This document shows, piece by piece, positions 1 through 5,827 of a stretch of 8,263 nucleotides of DNA; within the stretch, counting starts at the first letter, position 1; the number at the start of each line of letters is the position of its first letter. The notes beneath the pieces were generated by a model. The model did no database searches, was not told the origin of the DNA, and worked only from the letters and a program-made list of their open reading frames with translations. Position numbers and translations under genes: made by a program. Origin of the DNA: Deltaproteobacteria bacterium (GTDB taxonomy: Bacteria > Myxococcota > B64-G9); the NCBI GenBank assembly GCA_003647095.1, contig QMME01000169.1:1-8263 (forward strand), given 5' to 3'.

Positions 1-799
1 GCACCAACAAGGGCCGTCCCGTGTGCAGCACCCGTCCGGTCACCCCTTCGCCGGGACGGATCTGCACGCCGCGCACGACCTCCTCGCGGTAACCCAGGGC
101 GGCCCGAATGCGCAGGAACACCTGCCCGTCTTGCTCTTCCTTGAGCAGGACGGCACAGTGATCGAAGTGCAAGGCCTGGCGGGCCAGCTGCAGCACCTGT
201 TGCAGCAGCGAGTCGATGTCCAGGTTGCTGTTCATCTGCCGGCCCAGCTCCTCCAGCAGGGTCAACTCGCGTACCCGCCGCTCCAGTTCCCGCGAACGCT
301 GCTCCAGCTGTCCCAGCAGGCGGGCGTTGCGCAGGGCCGTGGCCGCCTGGTTGGCGAAGATGCGGAACAGATCCAGGTCTGCCTCTTCGAAGGCGCTGGG
401 GCGGGGACTCTCGGCATCGAGCACGCCGATGACGCTATCGCCGATGCGCAAGGGGGCGGCCATCTCCGAACGGGCCCCGGCCACGCCCTCGACGTAACCC
501 GGCCAGGTGGTGACGTCGTCCACCAGCAGGGCCTGCCCCTGCTGGAAGACCCGGCCGGTTACTCCCTGGCCGGGCAGGGCCCGGAAGGTGTTCACCACCT
601 CGGGACGGTAGCCGCGGGCGGCGCGTATGGTCAGGGCCTGCCGTTCCTCGTCGTGGAGCAACACCGCGCAGGAATGCAGGTCGAAGACCTCTTCCACCAG
701 AGAGAGGATGCGATCCAGCAGCTGGTCCAGGTCGAGAATGGAATTCATGGCTCGCGCCGCCTCGTGCAGCGCGGCCAACCTGCGTACCGTCTCCGACAA
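1..799 (-). CDS. Tandem GAF-domain sensor protein, N-terminal part (runs off left edge)
   Basis: The minus strand reads open for 266 codons and continues past position 1. A first GAF domain spans about residues 18-165, opening with the phrase MNSILDLDQLLDRIL and containing GQGVTGRVFQQGQALLVDDV and an APLRIGDSVIGVLDAES strand. A charged helical linker (about 160-188) follows. A second GAF domain begins with MNSNLDIDSLLQQVLQLARQ and is cut after GEGVTGRVLHTGRPLLV. GAF domains bind small ligands or act as dimerising sensor modules. The output domain (histidine kinase, GGDEF, phosphatase or other) lies outside the window. I chose TTG at 799 because GGAG (807-810) lies 7 nt upstream and the predicted N-terminus (SETVRRLAALHEAARAMNS) fits the usual helix before such GAF domains. 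The frame stays open to ATG codons at 940 and 943, and an internal ATG sits at 748. The gene is divergent from the next one. Confidence 0.88.
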   Translation of the reverse strand, partial: MSETVRRLAALHEAARAMNSILDLDQLLDRILSLVEEVFDLHSCAVLLHDEERQALTIRAARGYRPEVVNTFRALPGQGVTGRVFQQGQALLVDDVTTWPGYVEGVAGARSEMAAPLRIGDSVIGVLDAESPRPSAFEEADLDLFRIFANQAATALRNARLLGQLEQRSRELERRVRELTLLEELGRQMNSNLDIDSLLQQVLQLARQALHFDHCAVLLKEEQDGQVFLRIRAALGYREEVVRGVQIRPGEGVTGRVLHTGRPLLV

Positions 800-806
800 C
801 AGCCTG

Positions 807-810
807 CTCC
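807..810 (-). promoter_or_regulatory. Ribosome binding site deciding the TTG start of the GAF gene
   Basis: On the minus strand GGAG lies 7 nt before TTG (799-797). The ATG at 748 has only a poorly spaced GAGG 11 nt upstream, and the far-upstream ATGs at 940/943 would add a stretch that does not look like a GAF-protein N-terminus. This supports the TTG start, though not decisively. Confidence 0.45.
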
Positions 811-874
811 GCCGCCCCCGGGTTTGCTGCCACCCCTCCCGGCGCCGGGCCCGGCCGTTGGCTTCGCCTGCCCG

Positions 875-889
875 GTAGTAAACAACTAC
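875..889. repeat. AT-rich inverted repeat in the divergent intergenic region
   Basis: GTAGT-AAACA-ACTAC is a perfect 5-bp inverted repeat with a 5-bp centre, in an unusually AT-rich patch between two divergent genes. It lies 76-90 bp upstream of the chosen GAF start and 61 bp before the plus-strand ATG, so it could be an operator. At this length chance is a real alternative. Confidence 0.25.
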
Positions 890-913
890 GCCGCCCCGGC
901 ATAAAAAGCAACC

Positions 914-943
914 TTGACGTCCGATCCCGCTCGTGGCCATCAT
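914..943 (+). promoter_or_regulatory. Possible sigma70-type promoter for the PilP-like mosaic gene
   Basis: TTGACG (914-919, 5 of 6 to consensus) and CATCAT (938-943, 4 of 6) are separated by 18 bp. The predicted transcription start would fall at about 950, on the ATG itself, giving a leaderless message. This agrees with the lack of a properly spaced Shine-Dalgarno sequence: the only GGAG, at 945-948, is 1 nt from the ATG. The -10 match is modest. Confidence 0.3.
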
Positions 944-949
944 CGGAGC

Positions 950-2410
950 ATGAAGGAGTTGCACCAGTTGTCGGGGGCGGCTGTCCTGCTCTGCTGGTTG
1001 TTGCCCGCGGCTGCTGTTAGCGCTGCCCCGCAGGCTGGCGCCGGAGGGAGTTCCCGGCCGTCCCTGGGTGCTCTCGCCGGCAGCCTGGCGGCGCTGGATA
1101 GTTGCCTGCGCGGCGCGGACCGGCACCAGATCGCGGCCAGCAGGAGCGCCGGCCGCGCTCGTCGTTTCGCCGGGGTGGAGCTGCAACGCTGGCACTTGCG
1201 GCTGCGGGCCACGGAAGAGATCGACTTCGGCTGGCTGGACGGCTGCCGGCGGGCCGGGCTGGTGTTGGGGCCGCCTGTGGAATTAACCAGTTCCGGTAAG
1301 GGGCAGACACTGCAGGCGGTGGCCTGGACGGTGCGGGTGGTCGCTGGCGGGGAGCCGGCCCGGCCCGAGGCGGCCCGGCAGCTCGAGACCAACCTGGCCT
1401 GGCTGCGCCGCCTGGCGAAGGACTCCCGGCCCCTGCTGGCGATGTTCGCGGCCCTGGCCACCACCGACACCGTGCGCCTGGAGCGGGCACGATTGTCTCG
1501 GCGGCGCCTGCAGCTGTGGGGCCTGGTCCCGAACGCCGCCGCCCGTACCGTATTGGCGGAGAAGCTCGCCGGCCTGGCCCGGCACCTGAGTTGGCCGCTG
1601 GCGGTGGAAGTCGAGGGGATGCGCGCCGGCGGCGGCAATGGTGATTGCTCGGGCGAAGGCCTGGTGGCGGCCGGGGTACCGGCCTGGCTGGTGCTCTCGG
1701 CGGTGGCCTGGCTCACCGGCCGGGATGCGGTAATCGCCGTGGCGGGAAGGCGGTTGGCCTACTGGCGAACCCGGGTTCCCGCCGCAGAATGGTTTCCCTT
1801 GCTGGCCAGGCAGGTGGGGTTCACCCTGGCGGAGAAGAACGGCATCTGGCGGGCGGGGCCGCGCCTGCGGCCGGTGTTGTTACCGGTGGAGATCCCGCCG
1901 GCCACCGTGGACCTGCGCTTCACCGGGGCCCCGGCGGCGACGGTGCTGGGGGTGATCGGGGAGGTGGCGGGTACCAGGCTGGCCGTGCCGGCCGGAGCCA
2001 TGCCCCGCCTGACCGCTTACGTCTCCAATCGCCTGGCCAGCTGGGCGGCGGAGGCCTGCCTGGCGGTGCTGGTTTCGGCCGGCGAGGATGCTACGGTAAA
2101 GCCGGCCGCGGTGCCGGACATCGTCTCCTGGGGGCGCCCCCTGGCGGCCAGCAGGCTGGCCCTGGGTCGGCTGCGGCTGCTGGCCACCTTTGCCTCGGGC
2201 AAGATTCGCGCGGCGCTGTTTGCCGACGGGGAAGGACGGGTGTACCTGGTGCAGCGGGGGGCCTTCCTGGGGCGCCACGGCGGCCGGTTGGCAGGGGTGG
2301 GCCGGGGACAGGTATGTCTCAAGCTGGGCCGACCCGGACCCCTCGATGCCGGGCGACTGAGCATGACCATCGAGCAGGACGGCGACGCGGGGGAGGGGAG
2401 CCGGCGCTGA
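950..2410 (+). CDS. Secreted mosaic protein with PilO-, PilN-, secretin N-domain- and PilP-like modules
   Basis: A 486-residue protein starting MKELHQLSGAAVLL, with a hydrophobic signal peptide ending near AAAVSAAPQA. The modules were recognised by eye. A PilO-like ferredoxin-fold stretch lies at about 74-130. A PilN-like stretch at about 158-226 contains LQLWGLVPNAAARTVLAEKL. Two stretches resembling secretin short N-terminal (STN) domains lie at about 236-306 and 320-378; the second begins VDLRFTGAPAATVLGVIGEV. A PilP-like domain at about 390-470 contains LGRLRLLATF, GRVYLVQRGAFLGRHGG and VCLKL. In type IV pilus machines PilN, PilO and PilP form the periplasmic alignment complex and PilP contacts the secretin PilQ; here similar pieces appear in one exported chain. 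Its role is unknown. No pilus gene is visible nearby. ATG 950 was chosen because the signal peptide begins there; a TTG at 914 in the same frame is less likely. The PilP call is the firmest and the PilO call the weakest. Confidence 0.75.
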   Translation: MKELHQLSGAAVLLCWLLPAAAVSAAPQAGAGGSSRPSLGALAGSLAALDSCLRGADRHQIAASRSAGRARRFAGVELQRWHLRLRATEEIDFGWLDGCRRAGLVLGPPVELTSSGKGQTLQAVAWTVRVVAGGEPARPEAARQLETNLAWLRRLAKDSRPLLAMFAALATTDTVRLERARLSRRRLQLWGLVPNAAARTVLAEKLAGLARHLSWPLAVEVEGMRAGGGNGDCSGEGLVAAGVPAWLVLSAVAWLTGRDAVIAVAGRRLAYWRTRVPAAEWFPLLARQVGFTLAEKNGIWRAGPRLRPVLLPVEIPPATVDLRFTGAPAATVLGVIGEVAGTRLAVPAGAMPRLTAYVSNRLASWAAEACLAVLVSAGEDATVKPAAVPDIVSWGRPLAASRLALGRLRLLATFASGKIRAALFADGEGRVYLVQRGAFLGRHGGRLAGVGRGQVCLKLGRPGPLDAGRLSMTIEQDGDAGEGSRR

Positions 2411-2418
2411 GCGGCCTC

Positions 2419-2471
2419 GTTCCCGGGTGGGAGATCAAGGGATGGTCCAATAGGTTGCATCCGTTCCCGGG
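2419..2471 (+). repeat. Direct repeat GTTCCCGGG upstream of and inside the operon promoter
   Basis: GTTCCCGGG occurs at 2419-2427 and again at 2463-2471, 44 bp apart (about four helical turns). Each copy is centred on CCCGGG in a partly palindromic context: CTC-N3-CCCGGG-N3-GAG around the first and a near-perfect 16-bp palindrome around the second. Two spaced sites, one inside the promoter, look like regulator binding sites. CCCGGG is frequent in GC-rich DNA, so chance is possible. Confidence 0.35.
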
Positions 2472-2483
2472 GACGGCTACACT
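2455..2483 (+). promoter_or_regulatory. Promoter of the Rieske/cytochrome/GMC operon
   Basis: TTGCAT (2455-2460) and TACACT (2478-2483) are separated by the ideal 17 bp, in the only non-coding gap before the five-gene operon. The -10 matches the sigma70 consensus at 4 of 6 bases and the -35 at 3 of 6. The expected start site, about 2490, leaves only about 4 nt before the ATG at 2494. This matches the absence of any Shine-Dalgarno sequence there and suggests a nearly leaderless message. Confidence 0.45.
2461..2476. promoter_or_regulatory. Putative operator palindrome in the promoter spacer
   Basis: CCGTTCCCGGGGACGG is a 16-bp palindrome with one mismatched pair (T/G). It fills the spacer between the -35 and -10 boxes almost exactly. 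A protein bound here would block RNA polymerase, or would distort the spacer in the manner of MerR-family activators. The regulator is not identified in this window. Confidence 0.35.
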
Positions 2484-2493
2484 CCCGCTGTTC

Positions 2494-2973
2494 ATGGGCG
2501 ACGAGGAGAAGAAAAGCAGGCGCGATTTTCTGCAGCGAGCATCGCTGCTGGTGGCCGGCGGTTGCGGGGCCCTGGCCGCGGTGGAAGTGGTTGTGGCCAG
2601 CTTGCCGCCGGCGGCCGCGCGCCGGGATTACTTTTCCGTGGGGCACCTGGCCGACTTCCGGCACGGCACGCTGACCTTCCTGCCGCAGCCGGAGGTGTTC
2701 GTGCTGTGCGATGATCGTGGCCTGGGAGCCTTTTCGGCCCGTTGTACCCACCTGGGTTGCACCGTGCGCCGTAGCTCCCAGGGCTTCCAGTGCCCCTGTC
2801 ACGGGGCCCGCTACGACGAGCAGGGAAGGCTGCTGGCCGGTCCGGCCACCCGCGATCTCGACTGGTTCGCACTGCACATCGATGCCGACGGCGGCGTCTG
2901 GCTGGACCGGCGCCGCCGGGTGCCGGCCGGCACCATGATCCTGCCGGAGTTGCCCGGGGTAAAGCAGTCGTGA
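2494..2973 (+). CDS. Rieske [2Fe-2S] protein, Tat-exported, of a quinol-oxidising bc-type complex
   Basis: A 159-residue protein. Residues 8-14 read SRRDFLQ, a textbook Tat motif, followed by a hydrophobic segment (about 16-37) that probably remains as a membrane anchor. The two Rieske boxes are CTHLGC (84-89) and CPCHG (100-104). Ligands should be Cys84, His86, Cys100 and His103, with Cys89-Cys102 as the disulfide. The residue after CPCHG is Ala105, where high-potential Rieske proteins have Ser; Tyr107 is kept. Loss of that Ser hydrogen bond lowers the cluster potential and is common in menaquinol users. The protein should pass electrons from quinol at the cytochrome b Qo site to cytochrome c. 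ATG 2494 is the only sensible start before the Tat motif. The stop overlaps the start of cytochrome b (GTGA), so the two are probably translationally coupled. Confidence 0.95.
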   Translation: MGDEEKKSRRDFLQRASLLVAGGCGALAAVEVVVASLPPAAARRDYFSVGHLADFRHGTLTFLPQPEVFVLCDDRGLGAFSARCTHLGCTVRRSSQGFQCPCHGARYDEQGRLLAGPATRDLDWFALHIDADGGVWLDRRRRVPAGTMILPELPGVKQS

Positions 2974-4196
2974 AAAGGGCGGGCCCACAGGCGGGGTTGT
3001 TCTTCCACCTGCACCCGGCGCGGGTGGCCGCTTCGTCCCTGCGCCCGACCGCCACCCTGGGGCTGGGGATTCTGTCGGCGGTGCTGTTTGCCCTGCTGGC
3101 CCTGAGCGGCACCCTGCTGACCCTGTATTACCTGCCCACCACCAGCCAGGCCTACGGCTCCATGCTCGATATCCAGTACCTGGTGCCCCTGGGCGGTTTC
3201 CTGCGCACCGTCCATCGCTGGGCCGCCCACCTGATGGTGGTCACGGTGGCCCTGCACCTGTTGCGGGTGGTGGCCTGTGCCGCCTACCGGGGCCGCGCTC
3301 GCAACTGGTTCATCGGTCTGGGGCTGGGGGCCAGCACCCTGCTGCTGGCCTTCACCGGCTACCTGTTGCCCTGGGACGGGCGCGCCTACTGGGCGGTGCG
3401 GGTCAGCACCGGCATGCTGGACAACCTGCCCCTGGCCGGGGGCCTGCTGCGCGGCCTGCTGCTGGGCGGCGACAGCGTCGGGGCAGCCACCCTGGTACGC
3501 TTCTACGCGGCGCACGTGTTCTTCCTGCCGCTGCTGCTGTTGCTGCTGTTCGTCTGGCACCTGTGGCGCCTGCGTCGCGACGGGGGATTGGCACGTCCCG
3601 GCGAGCCGGAACAACTGCTGCCTGCCCGTCCCCACCTGCTGGTGCGCGAGGCCGCCCTGGCGCTGGCTGCCTGTGCCGTCGTGGCCAGCGCTGCCTGGCT
3701 GTGGCCGGTGGAACTGGGCGCGGTAATCGACACCGTGCGCCCGGCCGACCCCGAGAAGGCCCCCTGGTATTTCCTGGGGGTGCAGGAGATGGTGAGTCAC
3801 TCCACCCTGTGGGGAGCCCTGCTGGTTCCCGGCCTGCTGACGGTGTTCCTGGCGGCATTGCCCTTCGCCGACGGCGCCGGCCGGTATACCGGGGTGTGGT
3901 GGGGCGCCGGACGCCGGCGGAGCCTCCTGGCGGCGGTGGCGCTGCTGGCGCTGCTGGTCATGGCCACCTGCCTGTGGCTGGAATGGCGGCAGTTGCGGCC
4001 CGCCGGAATTCATCCCAGCGCCGTAATGACGATACTGGCCCTGCTGGCGGGAGTGGCCGGCTGGTTGCTCGCACGTTCGCGGCGGGCGGCCCTGCTGGCG
4101 TTTTTCGTGGTCATGGTGGTGGCACTGGGCGGTTTCACCCTGGCCGGCTGGTGGCGGGGCAGTGGCTGGCGGCTGCTGTTGCCCTGGGCCGGGTAA
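2970..4196 (+). CDS. Cytochrome b of a Rieske/cytochrome b complex (b6 and subunit IV in one chain)
   Basis: A 408-residue membrane protein with about nine predicted helices. The first four match cytochrome b6. His82 and His96 lie in the phrase HRWAAHLMVVTVALHLLR. His182 and His197, 15 residues apart as in b6-type proteins, sit in the fourth helix; together these bind hemes bL and bH. The second half resembles subunit IV and carries APWYFLG (264-270) in place of the PEWY Qo-site motif, a variant associated with menaquinone-using complexes. Two extra helices (about residues 350-370 and 375-400) follow the subunit IV-like part. I see no N-terminal Cys equivalent to the one that holds heme cn in the b6f complex. 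The GTG start at 2970 overlaps the Rieske stop; it has no clear Shine-Dalgarno sequence and probably depends on coupling. A longer open frame upstream of 2970 is only a read-through of the Rieske gene in another frame. Confidence 0.95.
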   Translation: MKRAGPQAGLFFHLHPARVAASSLRPTATLGLGILSAVLFALLALSGTLLTLYYLPTTSQAYGSMLDIQYLVPLGGFLRTVHRWAAHLMVVTVALHLLRVVACAAYRGRARNWFIGLGLGASTLLLAFTGYLLPWDGRAYWAVRVSTGMLDNLPLAGGLLRGLLLGGDSVGAATLVRFYAAHVFFLPLLLLLLFVWHLWRLRRDGGLARPGEPEQLLPARPHLLVREAALALAACAVVASAAWLWPVELGAVIDTVRPADPEKAPWYFLGVQEMVSHSTLWGALLVPGLLTVFLAALPFADGAGRYTGVWWGAGRRRSLLAAVALLALLVMATCLWLEWRQLRPAGIHPSAVMTILALLAGVAGWLLARSRRAALLAFFVVMVVALGGFTLAGWWRGSGWRLLLPWAG

Positions 4197-4220
4197 GCAG
4201 GTGATTGTCGCCCTGGCGAC

Positions 4221-4226
4221 AGGGAG
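4221..4226 (+). promoter_or_regulatory. Ribosome binding site deciding the TTG start of the heptaheme cytochrome
   Basis: AGGGAG lies 6 nt before TTG at 4233. No other ATG, GTG or TTG start is available in this frame between the upstream in-frame stop (4194-4196) and the hydrophobic signal-anchor, so the TTG start is well supported. Confidence 0.7.
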
Positions 4227-4232
4227 CGTAAC

Positions 4233-5219
4233 TTGCAGGATGCCGGAAAAAACACCCGTCGCTGGTACTGGTTGCTGCTGCTGCTGGCGACCTGGCTGCT
4301 GGTGGTATTGCTGGCGGTAGGCTGGCGCGAGCTGCACCCCCAGTGGCGAACGTTGCAGCGGCGTGCTGCCGCCGGTCGCCAGGATGCTCCCTGGCTGGGA
4401 ATGATCTTTTCCGAACCCGACTGTTCGGGTGATGTCAATCGTTGTCGCACCTGCCATTTCCCCGGTCAGGAACATCCCGCCGCCATGCGCTCCCACCTGG
4501 ACAACCAGAGCGGTTGCAGTCATTGCCACGGAGGGACGGGACGAGCCCTGGTCATACCGGCCGCCCACTCCCTGCCCGGCACCCGGCTGGTCGATCCGCT
4601 CATGTACCAGCCCTTCGTCCAGGCATCCTGCGCCGGCTGCCACCTGCCCGGAGAGAAACCCGGCAGCGAGCGGCTGGCACGCGGGGCCATGTTGTTTCTG
4701 CGCCTGGGATGTTCCCTCTGCCATCCACTGGGAACCGGTGGCCGCGGTGGCTTCGACTTCGGGCCCGACCTCTCCACCATGGGACGCCGCAGCACGGAAG
4801 AGTTGCGAACAGCGATCATCGACCCCCGGCGTGACTTCGCCGCTTCCACCATGCCCTCGTTCGCCACCAGCTTCGCCACCCACCCGGAGCAACTGGATGA
4901 CCTGCTGGTGTTCCTGCTCAGCCTGAGTCTGCCACCGCTGGACCCCGGCGGAGATGGCTGGTGTCGTAGCCGTGCCGGTCGCTGGCAGGGCCTGGTGGAG
5001 CAACATTGCTCGGCCTGTCACAACCTGGCGGGCCGGCGTGCCGGGGGCACCTTCCGCCACCGTTGCAGCTACCTGCTCGAGCGCGGCGCGGAGTTGAACT
5101 GTTCTCGCTGCCACCGGCAGGCCAGCAGTGCCGATTCCGACGACGACTGTCCCCTGCTGGAGCAGCATCGCCGCAACTGCGTGGTATGCCACCGGCAGGC
5201 ACGGGGAGAAAGATCATGA
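4233..5219 (+). CDS. Membrane-anchored heptaheme c-type cytochrome
   Basis: A 328-residue protein with a single N-terminal hydrophobic segment (about 11-30), acting as signal-anchor and placing the rest in the periplasm. Seven CxxCH heme sites start at residues 71, 95, 133, 160, 259, 290 and 316. The fourth lies in a class I cytochrome c-like domain (about 145-232): GPDLSTMGRRS is followed by STMPSF, where Met207 is the likely axial ligand. Three sites precede this domain and three follow it. Cys64, Cys244, Cys278 and Cys306 are outside heme motifs. It should carry electrons away from the Rieske/cytochrome b complex encoded just upstream, and it is also placed to accept them from the GMC dehydrogenase encoded just downstream, as the heme subunits of FAD-dependent gluconate and glucose dehydrogenases do. 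It starts 36 nt after cytochrome b, and its stop overlaps the next start (ATGA). Confidence 0.93.
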   Translation: MQDAGKNTRRWYWLLLLLATWLLVVLLAVGWRELHPQWRTLQRRAAAGRQDAPWLGMIFSEPDCSGDVNRCRTCHFPGQEHPAAMRSHLDNQSGCSHCHGGTGRALVIPAAHSLPGTRLVDPLMYQPFVQASCAGCHLPGEKPGSERLARGAMLFLRLGCSLCHPLGTGGRGGFDFGPDLSTMGRRSTEELRTAIIDPRRDFAASTMPSFATSFATHPEQLDDLLVFLLSLSLPPLDPGGDGWCRSRAGRWQGLVEQHCSACHNLAGRRAGGTFRHRCSYLLERGAELNCSRCHRQASSADSDDDCPLLEQHRRNCVVCHRQARGERS

Positions 5220-5827
5220 AGAACGACCCTCCTTCCCCTGGCAGCCGTTTTCCCCGGCGAACCATGCTGGGGGGAACCCTGGCGGCCGGCTTGGTGGCGC
5301 CACGGCTGGCCGGGGCGCTGGCGGCGAGCGGGCCAATGGGCCCGGCCGGACCGTTGGCTGCCGACCTGGCCGAGCCCCTGGCCGCCGCCGCCGAGCGGGT
5401 GCTGCCGGGGGTGGTGGGGGCGGGGTTTGTCGACTACATGAACTTCTGGCTCTCCCGCCCGCCGCTGGATCGCGCCGCCGACTGGCGGCCGTTGCTCAAG
5501 GCCGGCGCCGTGCATCTGGATCGCCTGGCCCGCCGGCGTCATGGCCAGAGTTTTGCCTCCTGCACACCTGCCCAGCAGGACGCCATCCTGACGGCCTTCC
5601 AGCAGGGGAAGGTGACCTCGCGCCGCTTTCGGGGCAACGTGTTCTTCCAGCGCCTGGTAATGCTGGTCATCGAATCCTTCCTGTCCGATCCCCGTTACGG
5701 TGGCAACCGCGACGGGGTTGGTTTTGCCTTCATCGGCCGCGAACAGCATTGCTGGTGGGCGCCACGCCGGTTGGAGGTGGAGACCGATGAGCCTCGGCCG
5801 GGCGGGCGGAAAGGTACGGGCCGCTGA
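5216..5827 (+). CDS. Gluconate 2-dehydrogenase subunit 3 family protein (Tat-exported small subunit)
   Basis: A 203-residue protein. A twin-arginine signal (PRRTML, residues 13-18) precedes a hydrophobic stretch to about residue 36. The C-terminal half contains DPRYGGNRDGVGFAFIG (from residue 158), the signature region of the gluconate 2-dehydrogenase subunit 3 family. In known three-subunit FAD dehydrogenases this small subunit carries the Tat signal and escorts the catalytic GMC subunit, which lacks one, into the periplasm. The same arrangement is seen here, because the next gene has no signal peptide. GGGGAG (5203-5208) precedes the ATG by 7 nt. The start overlaps the cytochrome stop as ATGA. 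The end overlaps the GMC gene by 41 nt if that gene starts at 5787. The physiological substrate cannot be read from this subunit. Confidence 0.9.
   Translation: MKNDPPSPGSRFPRRTMLGGTLAAGLVAPRLAGALAASGPMGPAGPLAADLAEPLAAAAERVLPGVVGAGFVDYMNFWLSRPPLDRAADWRPLLKAGAVHLDRLARRRHGQSFASCTPAQQDAILTAFQQGKVTSRRFRGNVFFQRLVMLVIESFLSDPRYGGNRDGVGFAFIGREQHCWWAPRRLEVETDEPRPGGRKGTGR
5773..5782 (+). promoter_or_regulatory. Ribosome binding site favouring the 5787 start of the GMC gene
   Basis: GGAGGTGGAG lies 4 nt before ATG 5787, with its GGAGG core ending 9 nt before that ATG. The alternative ATG at 5829 has only an AAGG about 15 nt upstream. The upstream start is therefore preferred, although it adds 14 residues before the usual beginning of the FAD-binding fold. 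Confidence 0.5.

Noticed and set aside
23..904. 293-codon plus-strand open frame opposite the GAF gene
   Set aside because: The minus strand encodes two well-formed GAF domains over the same bases; the plus-strand product is Gln- and Pro-rich without a domain.
435..911. 158-codon minus-strand frame starting with ATG at 911
   Set aside because: It overlaps the GAF-coding frame on the same strand but in a different frame; its product is Pro-, Gly- and Arg-rich and shows no GAF features.
1645..2973. Long open frame that would fuse an upstream segment to the Rieske protein
   Set aside because: The upstream part is Gly- and Arg-rich shadow of the PilP-like gene. The real Rieske N-terminus is the Tat signal starting at ATG 2494, with its own promoter just before.
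2811..5192. 793-codon minus-strand open frame across cytochrome b and cytochrome c
   Set aside because: Its product is low-complexity and rich in Gln and Gly. It mirrors the GC-rich codons of two clearly real plus-strand genes with heme-binding motifs, so it is a shadow.
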